A stretch of DNA of 64,000 nt from Isoptericola sediminis (GCF_013085345.1 NZ_JABFAJ010000011.1:62001-126000); one strand, 5' to 3'. Shown: positions 52,495 to 63,030, counted from the stretch's first letter. Numbers and translations: made by a program. The notes: generated by a model from the sequence alone, not told the origin.

Positions 52495-53448
52495 TCACTT
52501 CTTCCTCTTCTTCTTCTGGCGGCTCTTGCTCACCGGCTGCTGGCGCTGGCCCTGCGGCTTCGGGGGCTCCGGGGCCTTCTCCTCCTCCGGGAGGATCCCC
52601 TTCTTCGCCGCCTTGGCGGCGCGCTTCTCCTTGAGCAGACGCTCCGCCTCCGAACCCGGGGCCGGCATGCGCTTGATCGTGTAGAACTGCTGGCCCATCG
52701 ACCACAGGTTCGTCGTGGTCCAGTAGATCAGCACACCCACGGGGAAGTTCACGCCGGAGATCAGGAAGATCAGCGGCAGCGCGTAGAGCAGCATCTTCTG
52801 CGTGTTCGCCATCGGGCCCTCGAGAGCGGCCTTCGGCATGTTCTTCATCGTCAGCTGGCGCTGCGTGAAGAACGTGGTCGCGCTCATCGCCACGATGAGG
52901 AACAGGATGACGATGCGGACGCTCCAGTCGTCCGTCTGCAGGAAGACGTCGGAGAGCTGCGCGCCGAAGAGGGCGGAGTTCTCGATGTCGGCGGCGACCG
53001 GCTGGTCGATCGGACCGATGGGGTCCTGCGTGCCGGCAGCGATGTTGCCCAGGTTGTAGAGCAGGCGGAACAGCGCGAAGAAGATCGGCGACTGCAGCAG
53101 GATCGGCATGCACGACGCCATCGGGTTGGTGCCGTGCTTGCGGTAGAGCTCCATCGTCTCGCGGCCCATGGCCTCACGCGACGAGGGATCGGTCTTGCCC
53201 TTGTACTTCTTCTGGATGGCCTGCAGCTCCGGCTGCATCATCTGCATCCCGCGGGACGCCTTGATCTGCTTGAAGAACAGCGGGATCAGCAGGATCCGGA
53301 TGACGATCACCAGGGCGACGATGGACAGGACCCAGGCGAAGCTCGGTCCCGGCTGCATGCCCAGAGCCATGAACATCTGGTGCGACCCGTACATGATCCA
53401 GGCCACGACCCATTGGATGGGGTACAGGATGGTGTCGAAAAACCCCAT
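52495..53448 (-). CDS. yidC: Membrane protein insertase YidC
   Basis: 317 aa, the short Gram-positive type with no large outer domain. The core helices include FFDTILYPIQWVVAWIM, the hydrophilic-groove helix VIVIRILLIPLFFKQIKASR, and MASCMPILLQSPIFFALFRL. The strongly basic tail QPVSKSRQKKKRKK can bind ribosomes. It inserts membrane proteins alone or with SecYEG. The gene follows yidD after 48 bp. Confidence 0.97.
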   Translation of the reverse strand: MGFFDTILYPIQWVVAWIMYGSHQMFMALGMQPGPSFAWVLSIVALVIVIRILLIPLFFKQIKASRGMQMMQPELQAIQKKYKGKTDPSSREAMGRETMELYRKHGTNPMASCMPILLQSPIFFALFRLLYNLGNIAAGTQDPIGPIDQPVAADIENSALFGAQLSDVFLQTDDWSVRIVILFLIVAMSATTFFTQRQLTMKNMPKAALEGPMANTQKMLLYALPLIFLISGVNFPVGVLIYWTTTNLWSMGQQFYTIKRMPAPGSEAERLLKEKRAAKAAKKGILPEEEKAPEPPKPQGQRQQPVSKSRQKKKRKK

Positions 53449-53496
53449 ATGTCTCCTCTGTCGAAAAGCGGCTCCGGGCGGCGCGCTCCCGGGATG

Positions 53497-53793
53497 TCAG
53501 TGCGTGTGGGCGCCGCGGTGCTCGTGCTCACGAGCAGGCGGCACGTCGTCGACGCCGCCCAGGCTCCACGGGTTGCACCGCAGAATCCTCCACAGGGCCA
53601 TCCCGGTGCCGCGCAGCGGCCCGTGGCGCCGGAGCGCCACCACCGCGTACTGCGAGCAGGAGGGGTAGTACTTGCAGGTCGGTCCCGTCCACGGTGACAC
53701 GACCGCCTGGTAGACGCGGATCGCTCCGACGAGTACCGCGGTGGGCAGCGTGCGGATCAGCTCGCGGCTCCGGGACAGCACGGTGCTGCTCAT
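53497..53793 (-). CDS. yidD: Membrane protein insertion efficiency factor YidD
   Basis: 98 aa. The family core is [20 protein letters not shown] followed by [14 protein letters not shown] and [17 protein letters not shown], with three conserved cysteines. It aids YidC-dependent insertion. The C-terminus is His-rich ([11 protein letters not shown]), an oddity not needed by the family. Its start overlaps the rnpA stop by four bases. Confidence 0.95.
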   Translation of the reverse strand: MSSTVLSRSRELIRTLPTAVLVGAIRVYQAVVSPWTGPTCKYYPSCSQYAVVALRRHGPLRGTGMALWRILRCNPWSLGGVDDVPPAREHEHRGAHTH

Positions 53794-54149
53794 CGCACCG
53801 GCTCCTCGAGACGTCGGAGGACCGTGGACGTCGCGCTCATGACGTCCCGCTCGAGGTGGGCGTACTCAGCCGTCGCGGCGCGCGGCAGCGCCCGCAGGAC
53901 GACGAGAGAGTCCTCCGGGACGCGCGAGAGCTGACCGGCGGCGATGCTGCGCAGCCGGCGCTTGACGAGGTTGCGACGAACCGCATTGCCCACAGCCTTG
54001 GACACGACAAGACCGACCAGCGGTCCCCCGCCCCTCTCCGGATCCCGGGAGAGGTGGACGACCACGGTCGATCGGCCTGCGCGCGCGCCGCGGCGCACCG
54101 CCCGTTCGAAGTCGACGGAACGGCGCATGCGGTGCGCCGCGGGAAGCAT
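53790..54149 (-). CDS. rnpA: Ribonuclease P protein component
   Basis: 119 aa basic protein. The RNA-binding signature is [20 protein letters not shown]. It assists the RNase P RNA in maturing tRNA 5' ends. It starts three bases after the rpmH stop, the universal rpmH-rnpA pairing, and overlaps yidD at its end. Confidence 0.97.
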   Translation of the reverse strand: MLPAAHRMRRSVDFERAVRRGARAGRSTVVVHLSRDPERGGGPLVGLVVSKAVGNAVRRNLVKRRLRSIAAGQLSRVPEDSLVVLRALPRAATAEYAHLERDVMSATSTVLRRLEEPVR

Positions 54150-54152
54150 GGC

Positions 54153-54290
54153 TCAGGCGGAGAGCTGCGCGCGGCCCTTGCGGCGGCGGTTGCCCAGGAT
54201 GCTGCGGCCGGCGCGGGTGCGCATGCGCAGACGGAAGCCGTGGGTCTTCGCGCGACGGCGGTTGTTCGGCTGGAAGGTCCGCTTGCTCAC
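54153..54290 (-). CDS. rpmH: 50S ribosomal protein L34
   Basis: 45 aa, GTG start. The sequence opens [19 protein letters not shown] and ends in [12 protein letters not shown], the complete L34. It lies at the head of the minus-strand rpmH-rnpA-yidD-yidC-jag operon, divergent from dnaA. Confidence 0.98.
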   Translation of the reverse strand: MSKRTFQPNNRRRAKTHGFRLRMRTRAGRSILGNRRRKGRAQLSA

Positions 54291-54608
54291 GAGGTACTCC
54301 AAGAAACGTCGGGGAGGTACACCGTCAGTTCCTCGACGATGTCGGTCAGGTTGCAGGTCAACACCTGCCGAGGCAGTGTGTCGACCGAGCCGACCCGAGG
54401 CTCGCGCCCGGAAGAAGGCGCGCGAAAGTACCTGGAACGGCTGTCCGACGTTACGCCGTCCGACACCGTCAGGTCAACTGCTCCCGACGTGACGACGACG
54501 ACACGGACGGACGGACGGTCCGGCCTCATCGTCCACACCGATGTCCACAGGCTCCACAGGGTGTGGAAAACTATGTGGACACCGCTCGCGAACAGTCCGG
54601 AGGACACC
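54291..54608. promoter_or_regulatory. rpmH-dnaA divergent control region with DnaA boxes
   Basis: This 318-bp gap contains no gene. Near dnaA there are three DnaA-box-like words: ATGTCCACA (54541-54549), TGTGGAAAA (54562-54570) and TGTGGACAC (54574-54582), the last 27 bp before the dnaA GTG. They suit autoregulation of dnaA and could be part of a bipartite origin. A GGAGGA ribosome site precedes dnaA. Confidence 0.75.
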
Positions 54609-56039
54609 GTGCCACAGCCCGACGAGAACATCACCGACGTCTGGAACCAGACGTTGGCGACCCTCGAGGCACGGCCCGACATGAGTGCACGCCAGCTCGC
54701 GTTCATCAAGCTGGCCAAGCCCATGGCGATCCTCGACGACACCGTGTTCATCGCGGTGCCGCACGAGCAGACGCGCACGTACCTCGAGACGAGCGTGCGC
54801 GACCAGCTGGTCTCGGCCATGTCGGCGACCCTCGGCCGCGACACCCGTTTCGGGATCACGGTCGACCCCGAGCTGAGCCACGAGGCCCTCACGGGCCCGG
54901 CGCAGGACTACACGCCGCCCCCGAGCATGGAGGAACCCGAGCGGACGACGCCGGGCCCTCCCCCGGGCCGGCTGCCGGACGAGCGCCCGGCGGACAGCGA
55001 ACCCACGCGGCTGAACCCGAAGTACATCTTCGAGTCCTTCGTCATCGGCTCCTCCAACCGCTTCGCCCACGCCGCGGCCGTCGCGGTCGCCGAGGCACCC
55101 GCCAAGGCCTACAACCCCCTGTTCATCTACGGCGACTCGGGGCTCGGCAAGACGCACCTGCTGCACGCCATCGGGCACTACGCGAACAACCTCTACCCGC
55201 ACGTGCGGGTGCGGTACGTGAACTCGGAGGAGTTCACGAACGACTTCATCAACTCCATCGGTGAGGGCCGGACCGGTGCCTTCCAGCGCAGGTACCGGGA
55301 CGTCGACGTCCTGCTCATCGACGACATCCAGTTCCTGCAGGGCAAGGAGCAGACGATGGAGGAGTTCTTCCACACCTTCAACGCGCTCCACAACGCCGAC
55401 AAGCAGGTCGTCATCACCTCCGACGTCCCGCCCAAGCAGCTCGACGGTTTCGAGGACCGGCTGCGGTCAAGGTTCGAGTGGGGCCTGATCACCGACGTCC
55501 AGCCGCCGGACCTCGAGACGCGGATCGCGATCCTGCGCAAGAAGGCCGCGAGCGAACGCCTGGACGTGCCGGCCGACGTCCTCAGCTACATCGGCTCGCG
55601 CATCTCCACCAACATCCGTGAGCTCGAGGGCGCGCTGATCCGGGTGACCGCCTTCGCGAACCTCAACAAGCAGCAGGTCGACCTCGCCCTGGCCGAGATC
55701 GTCCTCAAGGACCTCATCACCGACGACGACCAGGCCACCGAGATCACCCCGGCCGTCGTCATCGCCCAGACCGCCGCCTACTTCGGCCTGACGATCGACG
55801 ACCTGTGCGGGTCGTCCCGGTCCCGGGTCCTCGTGACGGCCCGGCAGATCGCCATGTACCTGTGCCGCGAGCTGACCGACCTCTCCCTGCCGAAGATCGG
55901 CCAGCAGTTCGGAGGCCGCGACCACACCACGGTCATGCACGCGAACAAGAAGATCGCCGGGCAGATGGCCGAACGCCGGTCGACCTACAACCAGGTCACC
56001 GAGCTCACGAGCCGCATCAAGCAGCAGCACCGCGGCTGA
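54609..56039 (+). CDS. dnaA: Chromosomal replication initiator DnaA
   Basis: 476 aa initiator ATPase. Domain I (1-90, DVWNQTLATLEARPDMSARQ) recruits partners; domain II is a Pro/Glu-rich linker (about 95-135). Domain III has Walker A GDSGLGKTH with Lys181 and Walker B LLIDDIQFL. Domain IV carries the DNA-binding signature FGGRDHTTVMHANKKI. It binds the boxes around it and opens the origin. The GTG at 54609 has GGAGGA five bases upstream; an ATG further upstream in frame lies in the box region and is rejected. Confidence 0.98.
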   Translation: MPQPDENITDVWNQTLATLEARPDMSARQLAFIKLAKPMAILDDTVFIAVPHEQTRTYLETSVRDQLVSAMSATLGRDTRFGITVDPELSHEALTGPAQDYTPPPSMEEPERTTPGPPPGRLPDERPADSEPTRLNPKYIFESFVIGSSNRFAHAAAVAVAEAPAKAYNPLFIYGDSGLGKTHLLHAIGHYANNLYPHVRVRYVNSEEFTNDFINSIGEGRTGAFQRRYRDVDVLLIDDIQFLQGKEQTMEEFFHTFNALHNADKQVVITSDVPPKQLDGFEDRLRSRFEWGLITDVQPPDLETRIAILRKKAASERLDVPADVLSYIGSRISTNIRELEGALIRVTAFANLNKQQVDLALAEIVLKDLITDDDQATEITPAVVIAQTAAYFGLTIDDLCGSSRSRVLVTARQIAMYLCRELTDLSLPKIGQQFGGRDHTTVMHANKKIAGQMAERRSTYNQVTELTSRIKQQHRG

Positions 56040-56585
56040 ACCCCCCTCTCCACAGGCCTGTGGACAGCTGTGGACAACGGCCGTGCACAGGGTTGCCCAC
56101 AGGCACTGCCCCGGGACGACGGGACCCTCACCCCCGTCGTCCCCATGCTGTGGACCCGCGTGGTGGACAACTCGGCCCCGGTCCGACCAGCGCCGCGGCA
56201 CGCCTGTGGACTCTGCTGTGGACGCCTGTGGAACACGCCGTCGGCGCGGTGGACGAACACCCCTCCGTCGGTGGACGCCTGTGGGGACAGAATCCGCCGT
56301 CCCCAGGCGACCCCGGTTGCCCACAGGTTCGCCCCCAGCAGTCTCCACACGGCTGCAAGCGCCCTGACCTGCGGCAACGGCGTTCGTCAACAGAATCCAC
56401 AAGCCCTATGACGACGATGAACGTGTTCTCTCTGCAGATGACCCCTCCGCCTTCATGGGCCGGACGACCCCTTGCTGGTGAGCGGACCGGAGCGGCCGCG
56501 GCACGGTAGTGTTTGGCCACGGGCGGTTCGGTCCCCACCAGCCGAGACCTCCGCCCCCACCCGCACGAGAGCCCCGAGGAGTGGG
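56040..56585. other. Chromosomal replication origin (oriC), dnaA-dnaN intergenic region
   Basis: 546 bp without a gene, filled with DnaA-box-like words. Plus-strand TGTGGAxxx matches start at 56059, 56069 (perfect TGTGGACAA), 56149, 56205, 56217 and 56227, with GGTGGACAA at 56162. TTGCCCACA, read on the other strand, starts at 56093 and 56317. The segment around 56370-56420 is locally less GC-rich and may be the unwinding site. Position between dnaA and dnaN is the usual place of actinobacterial oriC. Confidence 0.9.
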
Positions 56586-57719
56586 ATGAAGTTCCGCGTC
56601 GAGCGCGACGTCCTGGCCGAGGCCGTGACCTGGACGGCCCGCACCCTGCCCACGCGGCCGCCCGCACCCGTGCTCGCCGGTGTGCGCATCGAGGCGGACG
56701 CCGCCGGCTCCATCGTGCTGGCGAGCTTCGACTACGAGGTCTCCGCCCGTTCCGAGATCGCGGCCGAGGTGTCCGAACCCGGCACCGTGCTGGTCTCCGG
56801 CCGACTCCTCGCCGAGATCTCCCGCGCGCTGCCGAACAAGCCGGTCGACGTGACCGTCGAGGGCAACAAGGTGGTCCTGACCTGCGGGGCCTCGCGCTTC
56901 ACGCTGCTGACCATGCCGGTCGAGGACTACCCGGCCCTGCCCGCCATGCCCGAGCTGAGCGGCACCGTCGCGGGCGACGCCCTGACGCACGCCGTCGCTC
57001 AGGTCAGCGTCGCGGCGAGCCGGGACGACACGCTGCCGCTGCTCACGGGTGTGCGCATGGAGATCGAGGGTGAGCGCATCACGCTGCTCGCCACCGACCG
57101 GTACCGGCTGGCGCTGCGCGAGCTCACCTGGACCCCCGCGACCCCCGGATTCAGCGCCGTCGCGCTGGTCCGGGCGCGGACCCTCAACGACGTCGCCAAG
57201 TCGCTCGGTTCGGGCGGCGGCCTCGTCAACGTCGGGCTGTCCACGGGCGAGGGTGTCGACCTGATCGGGTTCGAGGCCGGCGGCCGGCACACCACCTCCC
57301 AGCTCGTGGACGGCGACTACCCCGCGGTGCGCCGGCTCTTCCCCGACGCCACCCCGATCCACGCGGTGGTCCCCACCCAGGCGCTCATCGACGCCGCCAA
57401 GCGCGTCTCCCTGGTGGCGGAGCGCAACACCCCGATCCGGCTGGCCTTCTCGGAGGGCCAGGTGGTGCTCGACGCCGGCCAGGGCGACGACGCGCAGGCG
57501 TCCGAGGCGTTGGAGGCCGTCCTGGTCGGCGAGGACATCCAGGTGGCGTTCAACCCGCAGTTCCTCCTCGACGGGCTCGGAGCGCTCGGCACGGACTTCG
57601 TGCGGATGTCGTTCACGCACCCGAACAAGCCGGTGGAGTTCACCGGGCAGGAGTCGCTGGACGGCGAGGACTCGTCCGAGTACCGGTACCTCCTGGTACC
57701 CATCCGGTTCTCCTCCTGA
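56586..57719 (+). CDS. dnaN: DNA polymerase III beta subunit (sliding clamp)
   Basis: 377 aa, three clamp domains of about 120 residues each. It starts MKFRVERDVLAEAVTWTART and ends in the conserved RYLLVPIRFSS; the cleft region shows GVRMEIEGERITLLATDRYR and RMSFTHPNKPVEF. The ring holds the polymerase and other enzymes on DNA. GAGGAGTGGG precedes the ATG. Longer in-frame reading into oriC is rejected. Confidence 0.98.
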   Translation: MKFRVERDVLAEAVTWTARTLPTRPPAPVLAGVRIEADAAGSIVLASFDYEVSARSEIAAEVSEPGTVLVSGRLLAEISRALPNKPVDVTVEGNKVVLTCGASRFTLLTMPVEDYPALPAMPELSGTVAGDALTHAVAQVSVAASRDDTLPLLTGVRMEIEGERITLLATDRYRLALRELTWTPATPGFSAVALVRARTLNDVAKSLGSGGGLVNVGLSTGEGVDLIGFEAGGRHTTSQLVDGDYPAVRRLFPDATPIHAVVPTQALIDAAKRVSLVAERNTPIRLAFSEGQVVLDAGQGDDAQASEALEAVLVGEDIQVAFNPQFLLDGLGALGTDFVRMSFTHPNKPVEFTGQESLDGEDSSEYRYLLVPIRFSS

Positions 57720-57830
57720 CGACCGGGCCGGCGTCACCGGCCGGGTAGTCGCCCGCCCGGTCCGGCTTCCCGCGCGTCCGCGCGCCCCACCACGTACGCT
57801 CGCAGCGACGCACTTCCGGAGGTTTTCCAC

Positions 57831-58730
57831 ATGGTCACCCACATGGGTCTCGTCGGTCTGGGCAAGATGGGCGCCAACATGCGCGAACGGCTGCGCCGCG
57901 CCGGGATCGAGGTGACCGGGTTCGACCCCCGGCCCGAGGTCTCCGACGTCGAGTCGCTCGCCGCGCTGGTCGACGCGCTGCCCGGTCCGCGGCGCGTGGT
58001 GTGGGTCATGGTGCCGGCCGGCGACCCCACCCGCGACGTCCTCGCCGAGCTGGCGGGACTCCTGGGCGAGGGGGACGTCGTCGTCGAGGGTGGCAACTCG
58101 CACTACGCCGAGGACCAGGCACGGGCTGCCGAGCTCGCCGAGCGTGGCGTCGGGTACGTCGACGTCGGCGTCTCCGGCGGCGTCTGGGGCCTGGAGAACG
58201 GCTACGGCCTGATGTGCGGCGGCGACGACGACGACGTCGCCGAGCTCATGCCCGTCTTCGACGCCCTGCGTCCCGAGGGACCGCGGGAGGAAGGCTTCGT
58301 GCACGCGGGGCCGGTGGGAGCCGGCCACTACGCCAAGATGGTCCACAACGGGATCGAGTACGGCCTGATGCAGGCCTACGCCGAGGGCTACGAGCTGCTG
58401 GCGGCCAAGAAGGGCCTGATCACCGACGTGCACGGCACGATGCGCGCCTGGCAGCGCGGCACCGTCGTCCGCTCCTGGCTGCTGGACCTCATGGTCCGCG
58501 CGCTGGAGCACGACCCCTGGTTCGAGGCCATCGACGACTGGGTGGAGGACTCCGGCGAGGGTCGGTGGACCGTCGACGAGGCGATCGACAACGCCGTGCC
58601 GCTGCCCGTGATCTCGGCGGCGCTGTTCGCGCGGTTCTCCTCGCGCCAGCCCGAGTCGCCCGCGATGAAGTCCGTCGCCGCGCTGCGTCAGCAGTTCGGC
58701 GGGCACGCGGTCAGACCGTCCGCCGAGTAG
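57831..58730 (+). CDS. gnd: 6-phosphogluconate dehydrogenase, decarboxylating (short type)
   Basis: 299 aa. NAD(P)-binding MGLVGLGKMGANM, substrate-binding VVEGGNSHYAED, then VGVSGGVWGLENGYGLMCGG and the catalytic HAGPVGAGHYAKMVHNGIEY. The short length marks the GndA/YqeC-type enzymes. It oxidises 6-phosphogluconate to ribulose-5-phosphate. It stands between dnaN and recF, an arrangement known in many Actinobacteria. GGAGG precedes the ATG at 57831. Confidence 0.95.
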   Translation: MVTHMGLVGLGKMGANMRERLRRAGIEVTGFDPRPEVSDVESLAALVDALPGPRRVVWVMVPAGDPTRDVLAELAGLLGEGDVVVEGGNSHYAEDQARAAELAERGVGYVDVGVSGGVWGLENGYGLMCGGDDDDVAELMPVFDALRPEGPREEGFVHAGPVGAGHYAKMVHNGIEYGLMQAYAEGYELLAAKKGLITDVHGTMRAWQRGTVVRSWLLDLMVRALEHDPWFEAIDDWVEDSGEGRWTVDEAIDNAVPLPVISAALFARFSSRQPESPAMKSVAALRQQFGGHAVRPSAE

Positions 58731-58748
58731 TCCCGCCACACTGGAGTC

Positions 58749-59924
58749 ATGTACGTCTCGCACCTCTCCCTCCTCGACTTCCGGTCCTACGAGACCGTCG
58801 ACGTCGAGCTGGAGCCCGGACCGAACGCGTTCGTGGGGCGCAACGGGCGGGGCAAGACGAACCTGGTCGAGGCCGTCGGGTACGTGGCCACGCTGGGCAG
58901 CCACCGGGTCCCGAACGACACCCCGCTGATCCGCGCCGGCGCACAGCGTGCCGTGGTGCGCACACGCGTCGTGCGGGGGGACCGCGCCTCGACCGTCGAG
59001 CTCGAGATCACCGCCGGCAAGGCCAACCGCGCGCGCATCAACCGCGGTCAGCTCGGTCGTGCCCGCGACGTCCTCGGCATCCTGCGCACGGTGCTGTTCG
59101 CCCCGGAGGACCTCGCACTGGTCAAGGGTGACCCCGAGGGGCGCCGGCGCTTCCTCGACCAGCTCGTGGTCCAGCTCCTGCCCCGCGCGGCCGGGGTCCT
59201 CGCCGACTACGAGCGGGTGCTCCGCCAGCGCTCGGCGCTGCTGAAGTCGCTGCGGGGCCACCGCGCCGGCGGGCGGGACGTGGACACCTCCACCCTCGAG
59301 GTGTGGGACGGCCGGCTCGCCCAGCTCGGCGGGCAGGTGCTGGCCTGGCGCACGGCGCTCGTGCGCGCCCTGGGGCCACTGGTGGCGACGGCGTACGAGC
59401 AGGTCAGCGATGCGGACAGCGCGGCCGAGCTGGTGTACCGCTCCACGGTGGTGGCGGGCGACGGCGCCCCCGCACCGGCGGACGAGCTCGAGAAGCTCAT
59501 GCTCGCCACGATCGAGGAGCGCCGGGCGGCCGAGATCGACCGGGGCCAGAGCCTCGTGGGCCCGCACCGGGACGACCTGGAGCTCACGCTCGGCGGGCTG
59601 CCGGCCAAGGGGTACGCCAGCCACGGGGAGTCGTGGTCGTTCGCCCTGGCGCTGCGGCTCGCCTCGTTCCGGCTCCTCGGCGGGGGCGAGCCGTCGGCGC
59701 CCGACGACGTCTTCTGGGACCCGGACCACGGCTCGGACGCCGACCCCGTGCTGATCCTGGACGACGTTTTCGCCGAGCTGGACGTCCGGCGTCGTGAACG
59801 GCTCGCGGAGCTCGTGGTCGAGGCTCGCCAGGTGCTCGTCACGGCGGCCGTGCCCGGTGACGTGCCGGAACGACTGCTCGGGGCCCGCTTCGAGGTCGCC
59901 GAGGGGCGGGTCGAGCGTGTCTGA
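58749..59924 (+). CDS. recF: DNA replication and repair protein RecF
   Basis: 391 aa SMC-like ATPase. Walker A is [15 protein letters not shown] (Lys36), the signature region is [20 protein letters not shown], and Walker [14 protein letters not shown]. It loads RecA at gaps with RecO and RecR. The gene starts 18 bp after gnd and overlaps the next gene by eight bases. Confidence 0.97.
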   Translation: MYVSHLSLLDFRSYETVDVELEPGPNAFVGRNGRGKTNLVEAVGYVATLGSHRVPNDTPLIRAGAQRAVVRTRVVRGDRASTVELEITAGKANRARINRGQLGRARDVLGILRTVLFAPEDLALVKGDPEGRRRFLDQLVVQLLPRAAGVLADYERVLRQRSALLKSLRGHRAGGRDVDTSTLEVWDGRLAQLGGQVLAWRTALVRALGPLVATAYEQVSDADSAAELVYRSTVVAGDGAPAPADELEKLMLATIEERRAAEIDRGQSLVGPHRDDLELTLGGLPAKGYASHGESWSFALALRLASFRLLGGGEPSAPDDVFWDPDHGSDADPVLILDDVFAELDVRRRERLAELVVEARQVLVTAAVPGDVPERLLGARFEVAEGRVERV

Positions 59925-60501
59925 GCACGGTCTCGCCCGGGAGCCGGCGGACGACGACGAGCCGCGGGCCCGTGATCCGCGGCCGGTGGTCGACCGCACC
60001 GAGCTCACCCCGCCCTCGGAGGTGGCGCGCGAGGCGCTCAACCGTGCCAAGGCGGCAGCCCGCGCCAAGGGCCTGCGGCCCGGCTCCCCCGCGCGGCGCT
60101 CCCCCCTGGCCGAACCACGGAAGGACCAGGGCAAGGGCCCCAACGCGCGCGACCCGCAGCTGATGTCGGACGTCGTGGGGCGGCTGCTGCGGGACAAGGG
60201 CTGGACGGCCGAGGTCTCCGTCGGGGGCGTCGTCGGGCGCTGGCGCGAGATCGTCGGCGCCCAGGTGGCCGACCACTGCACGCCCGAGACGTTCGAGGAC
60301 AAGGTGCTGGTGGTGCGCACCGACTCCACGGCGTGGGCCACGCAGGTGCGGCTGCTCGTGCCGACCCTGCTGCGCCGGCTGGCCGAGGAGGTCGGTGAGG
60401 GCGTCGTGGAGCAGGTGACGGTCCTCGGGCCGTCGGGTCCGAGCTTCCGGCGCGGCCGTCGGACGGTGCGCGGACCGGGTCCGGGCGACACCTACGGCTG
60501 A
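59917..60501 (+). CDS. dciA: DUF721 / DciA-type DnaB helicase loader
   Basis: 194 aa. A charged, disordered N-terminal half precedes the DUF721 domain: [40 protein letters not shown] and [20 protein letters not shown]. DciA is the ancestral loader that cooperates with DnaA and DnaB in bacteria lacking DnaC or DnaI. The GTG overlaps the recF stop by eight bases. The tail is arginine- and glycine-rich. Confidence 0.92.
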   Translation: MSEHGLAREPADDDEPRARDPRPVVDRTELTPPSEVAREALNRAKAAARAKGLRPGSPARRSPLAEPRKDQGKGPNARDPQLMSDVVGRLLRDKGWTAEVSVGGVVGRWREIVGAQVADHCTPETFEDKVLVVRTDSTAWATQVRLLVPTLLRRLAEEVGEGVVEQVTVLGPSGPSFRRGRRTVRGPGPGDTYG

Positions 60502-60836
60502 CCCGGGCGAGCGATGTTGGCCCGAGCAACCACCGATGTGGACAACGCCTGTGGACAACGTGGGGGAACCCACACGCCCAGACACGTGGGACCCGCTATT
60601 TCTTGCGCTTTCACGGTAGACTGAGCAGATGTTCCCGGGCCGCCTCCCGGGCTCGTGTCAACGGCGTACGACCGGCCCTCGGGCCGGTCGTCGGCTGCTC
60701 GGGTCGTGAGGCTGTCCCGGGACGAACGAGCACCGACCCGCAGCCGGCGCCCCGCGCGTCAATCCTGTGTGCTGCAGCCCGGGCACCCCCCGGGTGGACC
60801 TGTCGCGTGCATGGACGACGAGGAGTGCTCCAGCCT
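60502..60836. promoter_or_regulatory. gyrB upstream region with two perfect DnaA boxes
   Basis: A 335-bp gap with no gene. Two exact TGTGGACAA boxes start at 60537 and 60550, 13 bp apart and in the same orientation. They could give DnaA control over gyrB or form an outlying part of the origin. I could not fix a convincing promoter; TAGACT at 60617-60622 is a possible -10. Confidence 0.65.
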
Positions 60837-62933
60837 GTGGCTCAGCGATCCGACGGCGGCTACGACGCCGGGAACATCACGGTCCTCGAGGGACTCGAGG
60901 CCGTCCGCAAGCGACCCGGCATGTACATCGGGTCGACCGGTGAACGCGGTCTGCACCACCTGGTCTACGAGGTCGTGGACAACTCCGTGGACGAGGCCCT
61001 GGCCGGTCACGCGGACCGGATCGACGTGACCCTGCTGGCCGACGGCGGGGTGCGCGTCCGGGACAACGGGCGCGGCATCCCGGTGGCCATGCACCCGACC
61101 GAGGGGCGGCCCACGGTCGAGGTCGTCATGACGATCCTGCACGCCGGCGGCAAGTTCGGCGGCGGCGGCTACGCCGTCTCCGGCGGTCTGCACGGCGTGG
61201 GCATCTCCGTGGTCAACGCGCTGTCCAGCCGCGTGATCACCGAGGTCGAGCGCGACGGCTACGCCTGGCGGCAGGACTTCGCCGACGGCGGTGCGCCGGT
61301 GGGCGAGCTGCAGCGTCTGGGCGAGACGGACCGCACCGGCACCACGCAGACGTTCTGGGCCGACGCGTCGATCTTCGAGACGACGGACTACGACTTCGAG
61401 ACGCTGCGCGCGCGGTTCCAGCAGATGGCGTTCCTCAACAAGGGCCTGCGCATCACGCTGACCGACGAGCGCACCGAGCACGTCTCGGGTCCGGACGAGG
61501 TGACCGGCGCGCTCGACTCGCGGGCGGTCGTCGCGGCCCTCGACGGCGAGGGGTCGACCGGGGACGGGGCCGAGACGGCCGGGACGCCCGACGACGAGGT
61601 GCACGACTCCGAGTCCGCGGCGGGCGCGGTGCGCACCGTGACCTACAAGTATGACGGCGGTCTGCGGGACTACGTCGCGCACATCAACACCGCGAAGAAG
61701 TCCGACATCATCCACCCCGAGATCATCGACCTCGAGGCCGAGGACACGGACCTCAAGGTCTCGGTCGAGATCGCGATGCAGTGGACCACGGCGTTCAGCG
61801 AGTCGGTCCACACGTTCGCGAACACGATCTCCACCACCGAGGGCGGTACCCACGAGGAGGGTTTCCGTGCGGCGCTGACCAGCCTGGTCAACACCTACGC
61901 GCGGGACAAGGCCATCCTCAAGGACAAGGACGAGAACCTCACCGGGGACGACATCCGCGAGGGGCTCACCGCCGTCCTCAGCGTCAAGCTCTCCGAGCCC
62001 CAGTTCGAGGGCCAGACGAAGACGAAGCTCGGCAACACCGAGGCGAAGACCTTCGTCCAGCGCATCGTGCGGGAGCGCCTCACGGACTGGTTCGACGCGC
62101 ACCCGAACGAGGGCCGCGACATCATCCGCAAGGCGATCTCCGCCTCCCAGGCGCGCATCGCCGCCCGCAAGGCGCGCGAGGCCACCCGCCGCAAGGGGAT
62201 CCTCAGCTCCGGCGGCATGCCGGGCAAGCTGAAGGACTGCCAGTCGAACCGTCCCGACGAGTGCGAGATCTACATCGTGGAGGGTGACTCGGCCGGCGGT
62301 TCGGCCGTGCGCGGCCGCGACCCGCACCACCAGGCGATCCTGCCCATCCGCGGCAAGATCCTCAACGTCGAGCGGGCGCGCCTGGACAAGGCCCTGTCGA
62401 ACAACGAGGTCCAGGCGCTCATCACGGCGTTCGGCACCGGCATCGGCGAGGACTTCGACCTGGCCAAGCTGCGGTACCACAAGATCGTGCTCATGGCCGA
62501 CGCCGACGTCGACGGCCAGCACATCTGCACCCTGCTGCTGACGCTGCTGTTCCGGTACATGCGCCCTCTCATCGAGCACGGGCACGTCTACCTGGCCCAG
62601 CCGCCGCTCTACCGGCTCAAGTGGTCCAACGCCCCGCACGAGTACGTCTACTCCGACCGGGAGCGCGACGCGTTCCTCGAGCAGGGCGTGGCGGCCGGCA
62701 AGCGGATCCCGAAGGACAACGGCATCCAGCGGTACAAGGGCCTCGGCGAGATGGACTACTCCGAGCTCTGGGACACCACGATGGACCCCGAGCACCGGAC
62801 GTTGCTGCAGGTCACGATGGACGACGCGGCCGCGGCGGACGAGATCTTCTCGGTGCTCATGGGCGAGGACGTCGAGTCCCGCCGCAGCTTCATCCAGCGC
62901 AACGCCAAGGACGTCCGGTTCCTCGACATCTGA
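60837..62933 (+). CDS. gyrB: DNA gyrase subunit B
   Basis: 698 aa GHKL ATPase subunit. It has [38 protein letters not shown], the ATP lid [15 protein letters not shown], and in the TOPRIM domain [17 protein letters not shown] and DADVDGQHI. It introduces negative supercoils together with GyrA. An acidic, low-complexity stretch at about 214-265 (including [20 protein letters not shown]) enlarges the transducer region. The GTG at 60837 is preferred because GAGGAG lies 11 bases upstream; GTG at 60825 overlaps that site. Confidence 0.97.
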   Translation: MAQRSDGGYDAGNITVLEGLEAVRKRPGMYIGSTGERGLHHLVYEVVDNSVDEALAGHADRIDVTLLADGGVRVRDNGRGIPVAMHPTEGRPTVEVVMTILHAGGKFGGGGYAVSGGLHGVGISVVNALSSRVITEVERDGYAWRQDFADGGAPVGELQRLGETDRTGTTQTFWADASIFETTDYDFETLRARFQQMAFLNKGLRITLTDERTEHVSGPDEVTGALDSRAVVAALDGEGSTGDGAETAGTPDDEVHDSESAAGAVRTVTYKYDGGLRDYVAHINTAKKSDIIHPEIIDLEAEDTDLKVSVEIAMQWTTAFSESVHTFANTISTTEGGTHEEGFRAALTSLVNTYARDKAILKDKDENLTGDDIREGLTAVLSVKLSEPQFEGQTKTKLGNTEAKTFVQRIVRERLTDWFDAHPNEGRDIIRKAISASQARIAARKAREATRRKGILSSGGMPGKLKDCQSNRPDECEIYIVEGDSAGGSAVRGRDPHHQAILPIRGKILNVERARLDKALSNNEVQALITAFGTGIGEDFDLAKLRYHKIVLMADADVDGQHICTLLLTLLFRYMRPLIEHGHVYLAQPPLYRLKWSNAPHEYVYSDRERDAFLEQGVAAGKRIPKDNGIQRYKGLGEMDYSELWDTTMDPEHRTLLQVTMDDAAAADEIFSVLMGEDVESRRSFIQRNAKDVRFLDI

Positions 62934-63030
62934 GTCGACGACGGCACGTACAGGGCGACGTCTCGTCCTGTACATCGGGTGATCGAGGCAGGACCAGCGC
63001 CCCGGCGGCGCAGGAAGGAACAGATTCACG

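Noticed and set aside
53694-54608. In-frame upstream extension of dnaA through rnpA and the intergenic region.
   Set aside because: It would place DnaA boxes and the antisense of rnpA and rpmH in the coding region; the GTG at 54609 has a strong ribosome site and matches the usual DnaA N-terminus.
56406-60491. A very long open frame on the minus strand across dnaN, gnd, recF and dciA.
   Set aside because: Its translation is a mirror of the real genes (Arg/Gly/His/Val-rich, no domain) and only reflects the scarcity of stops in high-GC antisense DNA. The same applies to long antisense frames over gyrB, the penicillin-binding protein, murJ, the pseudokinase and the LOV phosphatase.
62948-62973. 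Inverted repeat GTACAGG/CCTGTAC between gyrB and gyrA as terminator.
   Set aside because: Only 7 bp with a 12-base loop and no T-run; gyrB and gyrA are normally co-transcribed.
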